Source: Streptomyces sp. A3M-1-3 (GTDB taxonomy: Bacteria > Actinomycetota > Actinomycetes > Streptomycetales > Streptomycetaceae). Taken from it: 64,000 bases of DNA. The translations under genes were made by a program, and so were the position numbers. The stretch is taken from contig NZ_JANAVP010000031.1 of the NCBI RefSeq assembly GCF_024213665.1, forward strand, positions 20,725-84,724. Direction: 5' to 3'. The notes under the pieces were generated by a model. That model was given only the letters and a program-made list of their open reading frames with translations. It had not been told where the DNA came from and searched no databases. Positions 44,911 through 52,421 of this stretch are shown here, piece by piece (within the stretch, counting starts at the first letter, position 1; the number at the start of each line of letters is the position of its first letter).

Positions 44911-45909
44911 GTGTCCCAGCACACGGCTGAACGCCCCGCCCCTGCACTGCGCAGGGTGGTCGTCACAGGGTCCGCGGGCTTTATCGGATCCCATCTTTCC
45001 CACGCGCTCATCCGGAGCGGTGCCAAGGTCGTCGGTGTCGACCGGCGAGACCCCGGCACTGACGCCACGGCCGGCGCCAACCTCGCTCGACTGCGTGACC
45101 GGCCCGAATACGTGCACATCACCGCCGACCTGCGTGACTGCTCGATCGAGCCCATGTTGATCGACGCAGACGTGATCTTCCATCTCGCCGGAATCCCGGG
45201 GGTGCGGCCTTCCTGGGGGCCCCGATTCGGGGACTACCTCTCCTCCAACGTCCTTGCTACGCACCGGGTCCTGGAAGCCTGCTCTCGCATCGGCGTCCCG
45301 CGAGTGGTCGTGGCCTCGTCCTCCAGTGTGTACGGGCCCACCGATGGAGGTGCCAGCGCCGAGACCGACCGACCGGCGCCGGCGTCGCCCTACGCGGTCA
45401 CCAAACTGGCCGAGGAACAGTTGTGCCTCGCACATTCCGGGAAGCTCGGAGGGCCCAGCGTCGTTGCGCTGAGGTACTTCACCGTCTACGGTCCGCGGCA
45501 GCGATCCGACATGTTTATCCACCGCGCCATTCAGGCCGCGCTGACCGGGCAGCCACTGCGACTGTACGGAGACGGTCACCAACGCCGGGACTTCACCTAC
45601 ATCGACGACGCGGTCACCGCCACGATCGCCGCCGGGGTCATACCCACCGCTCACGGCCCGATCAACGTGGGCGGCGGCGCAACCGCCTCACTGCTGGAGA
45701 TCATCAACATCGCCAACGGCCTGGTCGGCCGCGAAATCCAACTCGAACACGACCACGCTCGCAGCGGAGACGTCATCACCACCCGAGCCGATCTCGGCCG
45801 AGCCCACGAGGTCCTCGGGTGGCAGCCTCGCGTCGACCTCCACAGCGGAATGCGCGCCCACCTGGATGACCTGGCCTCTCAGCACCCGCCACTCAGCCGG
45901 GCCGCATAG
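44911..45909 (+). CDS. NDP-sugar epimerase/dehydratase (extended SDR)
   Basis: Encodes 332 residues of the NAD-dependent extended SDR family: GSAGFIGSHLSHALI (Rossmann), VIFHLAGIPGV, SSSSVYGPT and SPYAVTKLAEE with the Tyr and Lys, RYFTVYGPRQRSDM and the FTYIDDAV motif. The enzyme probably acts on UDP- or dTDP-sugars, epimerising or dehydrating. GTG 44911 has GGAGAA upstream. Confidence 0.9.
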   Translation: MSQHTAERPAPALRRVVVTGSAGFIGSHLSHALIRSGAKVVGVDRRDPGTDATAGANLARLRDRPEYVHITADLRDCSIEPMLIDADVIFHLAGIPGVRPSWGPRFGDYLSSNVLATHRVLEACSRIGVPRVVVASSSSVYGPTDGGASAETDRPAPASPYAVTKLAEEQLCLAHSGKLGGPSVVALRYFTVYGPRQRSDMFIHRAIQAALTGQPLRLYGDGHQRRDFTYIDDAVTATIAAGVIPTAHGPINVGGGATASLLEIINIANGLVGREIQLEHDHARSGDVITTRADLGRAHEVLGWQPRVDLHSGMRAHLDDLASQHPPLSRAA

Positions 45910-45940
45910 CCGCCTGCCCGAATTCCGACAGGAGTAGACG

Positions 45941-47062
45941 ATGGAGAGCCCCGAACGAGCACGCCTGGACGCGTTCTTCCGAAGCATCGTCCAGCAGTTC
46001 CCCGCTGGCGGCATGGCCACCACTCTGGTCATCACACACCTGCTCTCCGAGCGGCCGGCATTTCTTCACGCCATGGCCAAGGTGTCCACCGTCGGTGCCG
46101 TGCTGCCGAAGCCGCGGTCCATCCACCAGCCCACCCTCGACGAGGTCCGGGGCACGTTCACGGTTCACGACCTGACCCGGGAGCTGTTCGCCGACACCAG
46201 TAGCGCGCTGGACTACTTGGAGGACGCCGCCGGCGGAAAGGACGTCGTCCTGCTCGATATCGGCGGCTACTTCGCGCCGAGCCTCGACACGCTCGTAGGA
46301 AAGTTCTCCGGCAGGATCCTCGGTGTCGTCGAGGACACCGAGAACGGCCACCAGCGGTACGCAGCGCTCGAAGACCCGCCGTGCCCGGTCGTTTCCGTGG
46401 CGCGTTCCCCGCTCAAGGACTGCGAGGACCACCTCGTAGGTCGCTCGATCGTCTTCTCCACCGAGGCTCTTGTGCGCGGGCGCGGAGATATTCTGACCGG
46501 CCGCAACGCCTGCGTCATCGGCTTCGGGAAGGTCGGGCGCGCTATCGCGCAGACGCTGCGCGCGCTCGACCTGCGCGTCACGGTGTACGACAAGGACCCG
46601 GTCAGGCAGGTGCAGGCGCACTCGCTGGGCTTCCGTACCTGCGCGTCCGCCGCGGACGCGGTCCGCGAGGCGGAACTCGTCCTGTGCGCGACCGGCAACC
46701 TCGCCCTGCAACAGAGCGACTTCGCTGCCCTACGCAACGGCGCGTATCTCGGATCGGTCACCTCCTCGGAGGACGAACTCGAGCTTGGAAGCCTCCACAG
46801 CCTCTACCAACGCACGTCTATCAGCCCGCAGTTGACTCGGTACGAAATCACCGGCCACTACTTCTTCGTGCTCGCCGACGGCGGCGCGGTCAACTTCGTG
46901 CACGGCGCCGCCGTCGGCTCGTACATCCATCTCGTCCAGGCCGAAATACTCGCCGCCACAGCAGCTCTTAGCCACGACCAGTTCGAGCCCGGCATGCACG
47001 AGATGGCGGCATCCGACCGTCACGCCATCGCCAAGACCTGGCTCGACCACTTCGAAAGGTAA
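45941..47062 (+). CDS. S-adenosylhomocysteine hydrolase-like protein
   Basis: Encodes 373 residues. The segments VEDTENGHQRYAAL and VARSPLKDCEDHLVGRSIVFS are typical of the SAHH superfamily (EDT/ENGHxR), and GRNACVIGFGKVGRAIAQTLRAL is the NAD-binding Rossmann motif. The N-terminal catalytic half is shorter and diverged, and the C-terminal tail of true AdoHcyases is missing. True SAHH proteins are usually about 430-490 residues. It may act on a related thioether nucleoside, or remove SAH made by the methyltransferases here. ATG 45941 has AGGAG upstream. Confidence 0.8.
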   Translation: MESPERARLDAFFRSIVQQFPAGGMATTLVITHLLSERPAFLHAMAKVSTVGAVLPKPRSIHQPTLDEVRGTFTVHDLTRELFADTSSALDYLEDAAGGKDVVLLDIGGYFAPSLDTLVGKFSGRILGVVEDTENGHQRYAALEDPPCPVVSVARSPLKDCEDHLVGRSIVFSTEALVRGRGDILTGRNACVIGFGKVGRAIAQTLRALDLRVTVYDKDPVRQVQAHSLGFRTCASAADAVREAELVLCATGNLALQQSDFAALRNGAYLGSVTSSEDELELGSLHSLYQRTSISPQLTRYEITGHYFFVLADGGAVNFVHGAAVGSYIHLVQAEILAATAALSHDQFEPGMHEMAASDRHAIAKTWLDHFER

Positions 47063-47066
47063 TTCC

Positions 47067-47618
47067 GTGCCCCCTTCCGCACAGCACATCCGGGCCGTCA
47101 CCGAAATGTACCTCTCCCGCTACCCGCACGAACGCGACGGGCTGGCTCCACTCTTCACCGCACTCGCCGGCGACGACGACCCCACGAGCCGCACGACGTT
47201 CCCGGCCCATGTGACATGCAGCGCCATCCTCCTCGACCGCGACAAGAGGATCCTTCATATCCACCACAAGGTTTCCGGGAAGGTTCTCGCTCCCGGGGGC
47301 CACAACGAGGCAGACGACCCCGACCTCCCCAGTGCGGCATTGCGCGAACTCCACGAGGAAGCCGGCATCCCGCCGAGCGCCGTTGTCGCCCTTCCTGAAT
47401 TCGCAGACATCCCTTTCGACATCGACGTGCACTCGATCGATGCAAACCCGTCCAAGGGCGAGCCGGATCACCAGCACATCGATTTCCGCTGGATCTTCCG
47501 CCTCCGTTCGGAGCACGAAGTGACATTGCAGGCCGCGGAAGTGGGCGGCTACGAATGGCGTCCCTTCACCGAGGCCGCCGCGCCCACGGTCCGCGCCAAA
47601 CTCGCCCTTCTCTCCTGA
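47067..47618 (+). CDS. Nudix hydrolase
   Basis: Encodes 183 residues. The Nudix box runs from GGHNEADDPDL to AALRELHEEAGI near residue 74, with the REXXEE metal site intact and a few extra residues in the first loop. These enzymes hydrolyse nucleoside diphosphate derivatives. GTG 47067 lies 4 bases after the previous stop. Confidence 0.9.
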   Translation: MPPSAQHIRAVTEMYLSRYPHERDGLAPLFTALAGDDDPTSRTTFPAHVTCSAILLDRDKRILHIHHKVSGKVLAPGGHNEADDPDLPSAALRELHEEAGIPPSAVVALPEFADIPFDIDVHSIDANPSKGEPDHQHIDFRWIFRLRSEHEVTLQAAEVGGYEWRPFTEAAAPTVRAKLALLS

Positions 47619-47652
47619 CCTCCGACACCCAGCCGACCGCTAGGAGACTCTC

Positions 47653-48489
47653 GTGGCCGCCACCACAGCCTCACCACCGAAAGCACCGAGGCGCCGGCAC
47701 ATAGCCGTCATCCCCTGCCGGTGGGGGGCTTCACGATTCCCCGGCAAACCCCTGGCCCGTCTGGGCGACAAACCGCTGCTCTGGCACGTTCACCAGCGCT
47801 GCCTGGAAGCCACATGCCTGGACAGTGCCGTAGTGGCGACGGACGACGAGCGCATCGAGGCAGCGTGCCACGAGCTGGGCATCGGCTGCGTACGGACCGG
47901 CGAGCACGCCACCGGCACCGACCGCGTCGCAGAGTGCGCCGAGCGTCTCCGCGCGGACGCGTATATCAACGTCCAGGGCGACGAACCCTTCATCGAGCCG
48001 TCAGCCATCGACGCCTTATCCAAGGCGCTCGCCAACCTGGACAGCAAGGCCCTGGCCGTCAACGCGTACGCCGAGCTGCGCGACACCGCCGCCGTCCTCG
48101 ACCACAACGTCGTCAAGGTTGTCGTCGGAACCGACAGCCAGGCGCTGATGTTCTCGCGGCAGCCCATCCCCTACCCACGCAGCAGCCGGCCTTCCTTTCT
48201 GCGACAGCTCGGCCTTTACGGCTTCACACGCGAGGCTCTCGAACGCTTCCGGCAGCTCCCGCAGGGCCCTCTCGAACAGGCCGAGGGCGTCGAGATGCTG
48301 CGGTTCATCGAGCACGGCCACCGAGTCCAGATGCTGCCCGTGTCCGACAGCGGCATCGCAGTCGACACCCCAGAGGATCTCGCCCGCGCCGCCGCGATGC
48401 TCTCCCGCCGCACCGCATCACACCTACGGCTTCGGTCACCTACGCCTCCTCGGCTCGCCACGGCCGCAGCGCCCTCGCGACCCACCTGA
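47653..48489 (+). CDS. kdsB: CMP-Kdo synthetase-like cytidylyltransferase
   Basis: Encodes 278 residues of the KdsB family, which couples CTP with a 3-deoxy-manno-octulosonate-type sugar acid. Visible are IAVIPCRWGASRFPGKPLA (nucleotide loop), VVATDDERIE, INVQGDEPFIEP (metal-binding) and the QLGLYGFTREALERF segment. A 15-residue N-terminal extension is present. Gram-positive bacteria lack Kdo-containing LPS, so the substrate must be a different keto-sugar acid or a specialised metabolite sugar. GTG 47653 has TAGGAGA upstream. Confidence 0.9.
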   Translation: MAATTASPPKAPRRRHIAVIPCRWGASRFPGKPLARLGDKPLLWHVHQRCLEATCLDSAVVATDDERIEAACHELGIGCVRTGEHATGTDRVAECAERLRADAYINVQGDEPFIEPSAIDALSKALANLDSKALAVNAYAELRDTAAVLDHNVVKVVVGTDSQALMFSRQPIPYPRSSRPSFLRQLGLYGFTREALERFRQLPQGPLEQAEGVEMLRFIEHGHRVQMLPVSDSGIAVDTPEDLARAAAMLSRRTASHLRLRSPTPPRLATAAAPSRPT

Positions 48490-48720
48490 CGGCCCATCAC
48501 CACTCACGGCCGCAACCTCCGACACGGCGACGAAGCCGCGTCGCCCCCCACACGCGTGACGAACTTGCGGCCCGCCTCCCGGAGGACACGGGAGCACCTG
48601 GCCAAACCCCCAGAACAGCACATGCGTTCCAAGAAATACCCCTTATGTGCCCCGAACGACTGGCCCAACGGGCCGTTATTCCGAGCACCTGTCCGAGAGC
48701 ACGCACACCGAGGAGGCCGT

Positions 48721-48879
48721 ATGCCCCGCCAGATGATCGCCATTGGCGCGCACACCACGCTCGAATTCCCCGTGCCCGTGCGCCTCGGATCTCCGCCTGG
48801 AGCCTGTCCCCCTCATCCCTGCGCTCCCGCCGGCGCTACGGAGCGCCTCGGCGTGGCAACCGGGGAGGCGTCCGCGTGA
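48721..48879 (+). CDS. Possible small coupled ORF
   Basis: Encodes 52 residues from ATG 48721, preceded by a strong GAGGAGG site. Its TGA overlaps the GTG of the next Nudix gene by 4 bases. The protein is Pro/Ala-rich with two Cys and no known motif. It may be a leader for translational coupling or a spurious frame. Confidence 0.35.
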   Translation: MPRQMIAIGAHTTLEFPVPVRLGSPPGACPPHPCAPAGATERLGVATGEASA

Positions 48880-49343
48880 GGGACCGCTACACCAGCATCG
48901 TCGATGTGCTCATGCTCCCGTACCGCCAGGACGGACGGATGCCGCTACTGCGACGTGCGCAAGACCAGTACGCGCCGGGCCAACTCACAGTGGTGGGAGG
49001 CCACTTGGGGGAGGGCGAATCCCCTCTGGAAGGGGCGATCCGGGAGGCCGAGGAGGAGCTGGGGATCCGGATCGACCCTGCTGACGCCGAGTTCTGCGGG
49101 CTCTTCCAGTTCGTCGCCGCAGGCGGGGCCCGGCGACTTGGTGCCGCCTGGGTAACCCGCTCCTGGGAAGGGACCCCGACCAACAAAGAGCCCGACAAGC
49201 ACTCGGAGTTGCTGTGGGCCGAGCCAGGCGACCCACCCCAGGACTGCCACCCCTACACCCAGGGCGTGCTTCGCCACTTCGTCGAAGGGACCATGTACGC
49301 CGTCATCCAGGTCACTCCCTCTGCAGCGGGTGATGCTGCATGA
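48876..49343 (+). CDS. Nudix hydrolase (MutT-like)
   Basis: Encodes 155 residues with a Nudix box VVGGHLGEGESPLEGAIREA plus EEELGI at residue 40, metal site intact. It is closest in pattern to the MutT/NudG branch that hydrolyses nucleoside triphosphates or their oxidised or modified forms. GTG 48876 has GGGGAGG upstream. Its stop overlaps the ABC gene ATG. Confidence 0.88.
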   Translation: MRDRYTSIVDVLMLPYRQDGRMPLLRRAQDQYAPGQLTVVGGHLGEGESPLEGAIREAEEELGIRIDPADAEFCGLFQFVAAGGARRLGAAWVTRSWEGTPTNKEPDKHSELLWAEPGDPPQDCHPYTQGVLRHFVEGTMYAVIQVTPSAAGDAA

Positions 49344-51319
49344 GGGTTCTGCGCCGTCCGCAGGTGGAGGACCCCAAGGTCTCCACCTCTGAGCAGGAGC
49401 TGTTCGGAGGGCCGCTGCGCTACGACATGGGGTGGACTGAACACGAACATGCTCGACTGGAATTGACGCTGTGGACCGCCCTTCGCTCCACGCCTCATCA
49501 GGTATGGGGCACCCTGCGACGAGCCTGGCGGGCCGACCGGGGCGCCCTGCTGAGCGTCGGTGCCTGCGAGATCGGACAGGGGATCGTCACCGCGGTGAAC
49601 CTGCTCGTCCTCAATGCCGTCATGCATGCGCTGCTGGGCACTGGAACTCCGGCGGACCGCGTCAGCACGGCTCTGCCGGCGCTACTCGTCGGCGCGGGCG
49701 CTGCCGTGGTCAACTCGGGTCTGGCCAGCTGGTCGACATCGCGCGCAGGCCGTCTGGAGCCGCTTGTCGAGCGAATCGCCACCACGGAGTACCTGGACGC
49801 GGCGCAGGCGGTCGAACTGGAGGCGATCGAGGACCCGGCCTTTCGGCGGCTGCTTGACGTGGCCTACTACGGCCCCACCTACGCACGTCGCATGATCTCC
49901 ACTTGCGTCGCCGGCCTGAACAGCACGATCGGGCTCGTCTCCACCGCTGGCATCCTGTTGGTGCTCCACTGGGCCCTCATCCCGATGCTGCTGCTGATCG
50001 TGGCCCCTCGGGGCTGGGGTGCGATGCGGGTCGCGCAGCGGCGCTACGTGTCGGTACTGAACTGGGTCGAGCACCTGCGGGCCAGTCGTCTCATCGGCAA
50101 CCTCCTGACCGAGCGGAGCGCGGCCCAGGAGGTGCGGCTGCATGGAGTGGGGCCGTATCTCCTTGCCCGCTACCGGGACATGGCCGAGAACGCGGAGGAG
50201 GAGCAGCAGCGGCTGGCCAACGGGAAAGCGGCGACCGAGCTGCTGGCGACCGCGATGTCCGGCCTCGCCACGGCGGCGACCTACACGGTGATGTTCTGGT
50301 TGATCACGGGTGGGCGGATGAGCCTGGCCGTCGCCGGCACCGCAGTGTTCGCCATTCGCTCCGGCTCGGCCAGCCTCGGCTCTCTGGTGATGAACGTCAA
50401 CGACCTGCATGAAGAGTCGTTGTACGTCCAGGACCACGAGCGCTTTCTGGTCGAGGCGGCTCGGCGCGCCATCCCCAGGGGCGGCGCGGAGCTGCCAGCG
50501 CGCATCGACGCGATCGTTCTGGACCAGGTCGGTTACCAATATCCCGACCGGGACGAACCGGCCTTGGACGAGGTGTCGTTGTCCCTGCCCATGGGCAGCG
50601 TGACCGCTGTGGTCGGTGACAACGGCGCGGGCAAGTCCACTCTTGTGAAGATCATCAGCGGCCTCCTCGTCCCCACCACCGGCTCGGTCTCCTGGGGCGG
50701 TTCCCCGGTTGCCAGGCTGGACCGCTTCCAGCTCTTCGAGCGGGTGGGACAGCTGACCCAGGATTTTCAACGATGGCCAATGACCGCCGCAATGAACATC
50801 CGGATCGGCCGCCCCAACCGCCCCGCCACCGAAGCCGAATTGGACCAGTCCGTGCAGTTCGCGGGGGCCGCACCGGTGCTCGACAAACTGCCGGACGGGC
50901 TCAACACCCTGCTAGCACGCATGTTCCGAGGCGCGACCGAGTTGTCAGGCGGCGAGTGGCAGAAGGTGGGCCTGGCGCGGTCGCACTGGCGCACCGAAAC
51001 TTCCATCGCGGACAGTGTCCTGATCGTCGATGAGCCGACCTCTGCGCTGGACCCCGAAGCCGAAATCCGCGCCTTCGACCGCATCCGCGAACTGGCTGCG
51101 CCCCATCGCGCCGTGGTGCTGGTCACGCACCGCATGTCCGGCGTGCGGTGGGCGGACCAGATCTACGTCCTGAACAAGGGCCGCGTCGTCGAGCACGGCA
51201 CCCACGACGAACTCATCGCGGCCAACAACCAGTACGCGTCCATGTTCCGCGTCCAGGCCGCTCAGTACGCCACCACCCTTCCCCGCCCCGCCCGGCCCAC
51301 GGCCGCCGAATCCGCCTGA
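49340..51319 (+). CDS. ABC exporter (fused membrane and ATPase domains)
   Basis: Encodes 659 residues. Residues about 60-400 form the six-helix membrane domain. The NBD has Walker A VVGDNGAGKSTL, signature LSGGEWQKVGLAR, and Walker B VLIVDEPTSALDP followed by TH in LVTHRMSG (H-loop). As a half-transporter it acts as a homodimer, most likely exporting the product or a toxic intermediate. ATG 49340 overlaps the Nudix stop. Confidence 0.92.
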   Translation: MRVLRRPQVEDPKVSTSEQELFGGPLRYDMGWTEHEHARLELTLWTALRSTPHQVWGTLRRAWRADRGALLSVGACEIGQGIVTAVNLLVLNAVMHALLGTGTPADRVSTALPALLVGAGAAVVNSGLASWSTSRAGRLEPLVERIATTEYLDAAQAVELEAIEDPAFRRLLDVAYYGPTYARRMISTCVAGLNSTIGLVSTAGILLVLHWALIPMLLLIVAPRGWGAMRVAQRRYVSVLNWVEHLRASRLIGNLLTERSAAQEVRLHGVGPYLLARYRDMAENAEEEQQRLANGKAATELLATAMSGLATAATYTVMFWLITGGRMSLAVAGTAVFAIRSGSASLGSLVMNVNDLHEESLYVQDHERFLVEAARRAIPRGGAELPARIDAIVLDQVGYQYPDRDEPALDEVSLSLPMGSVTAVVGDNGAGKSTLVKIISGLLVPTTGSVSWGGSPVARLDRFQLFERVGQLTQDFQRWPMTAAMNIRIGRPNRPATEAELDQSVQFAGAAPVLDKLPDGLNTLLARMFRGATELSGGEWQKVGLARSHWRTETSIADSVLIVDEPTSALDPEAEIRAFDRIRELAAPHRAVVLVTHRMSGVRWADQIYVLNKGRVVEHGTHDELIAANNQYASMFRVQAAQYATTLPRPARPTAAESA

Positions 51320-51340
51320 CCAGCCTCCTGAAGGAGCACT

Positions 51341-52297
51341 GTGTCCCTTCCCCCTACCGACACCGCGACCGCTCCCTTTCACGCGAACGTACGCCCTAGG
51401 AACGGTACCGCCGCACTGCTCGTCAACGACGCCGGTGAGTACCTGCTGCACCTGCGCGTGGCCAACAAACCGATCTGGCGGGCCGGCCACTGGTGCCTGC
51501 TCGGCGGCAGGCTCGAAAGCGGAGAAGGCAGCGACGACTGCATCAGGCGCGAACTACAGGAGGAGATCGGCCTTGTCGTAGAGGACCTCCTCCCGTTCCG
51601 GACCCGGGACACCCTCGATACGAACGGTGTGCTGATCAACCGTGTCCATGTCTACCTCGGCACGCTCAACCGGGCTGTCCACGAGATCGAACTCTGCGAA
51701 GGCATCCAGCTGCGCTGGACGCACATCGAGGAGACCGCTGAGATGACGATGGACCCCAGCACCATGTCGATCCTCGACGAGCACCAACGTCATCCACAGC
51801 CCCTATTCGACGACGCTGGTCTGCCCGCCGTCGTACAGGTGACAGAGCCGGCCGAGCACCGGGATAGCAGCATCGTCGGCGCGCACCTCGTCCTCGTACG
51901 CGACGCTGCGGTGCTGCTCGGACAACGCCACCCCAACAGCGCGTTCGCGCCCGGCGCCTGGCACCTGCCGGCCGGGCACCGCGAGCCCGGCGAATCGGCC
52001 CTCTCCTGCATGGTCCGCGAGTCCGCCGAGGAGGCCGGGCTCACCATCGCCGCCACCGACCTCCAGCTGGCCCACACCCTGGACCTCCTCGACCCAGACA
52101 GCCCCATCCCGCGCGTCCAGATGTTCTTCACCGCCTCCCGGTGGAGCGGGGAACCACGCGTGCTCGAGCCCGAGCGGTGCACGCAATGGCGATGGTGGCC
52201 GCTGGACGCCCTGCCCGAGCGACTCGTCGAGTACACGCGCGTCGCGCTCCGCGCCATCGCCGACAACGAGCCCTACTCGGCGATGGGCTGGAACTGA
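51341..52297 (+). CDS. Tandem-Nudix protein
   Basis: Encodes 318 residues with two Nudix domains. The first box GGRLESGEGSDDCIRRELQEE is near residue 48, the second, PAGHREPGESALSCMVRESAEE, near 212. Both keep the REXXEE Glu residues. Duplication inside one chain is unusual, and the halves may act on different nucleotides or form an intramolecular dimer. GTG 51341 has AAGGAG upstream. Confidence 0.9.
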   Translation: MSLPPTDTATAPFHANVRPRNGTAALLVNDAGEYLLHLRVANKPIWRAGHWCLLGGRLESGEGSDDCIRRELQEEIGLVVEDLLPFRTRDTLDTNGVLINRVHVYLGTLNRAVHEIELCEGIQLRWTHIEETAEMTMDPSTMSILDEHQRHPQPLFDDAGLPAVVQVTEPAEHRDSSIVGAHLVLVRDAAVLLGQRHPNSAFAPGAWHLPAGHREPGESALSCMVRESAEEAGLTIAATDLQLAHTLDLLDPDSPIPRVQMFFTASRWSGEPRVLEPERCTQWRWWPLDALPERLVEYTRVALRAIADNEPYSAMGWN

Positions 52298-52421
52298 TCC
52301 ACCGGCCCCCGGCCGCCTGACGCGCACCGCCGTGGTAGTTCCGGCTCACCCGGCCCGCCGTCCCGATCGCCTCGACCGGGCCAACCTCAGACCGCCCACT
52401 CGACCAAGGAAGTGCCACTCG

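Noticed and set aside
47721..49343. A 540-residue open frame through kdsB and the second Nudix gene
   Set aside because: It is out of frame with kdsB; only the 3' part from GTG 48876 has a Nudix box.
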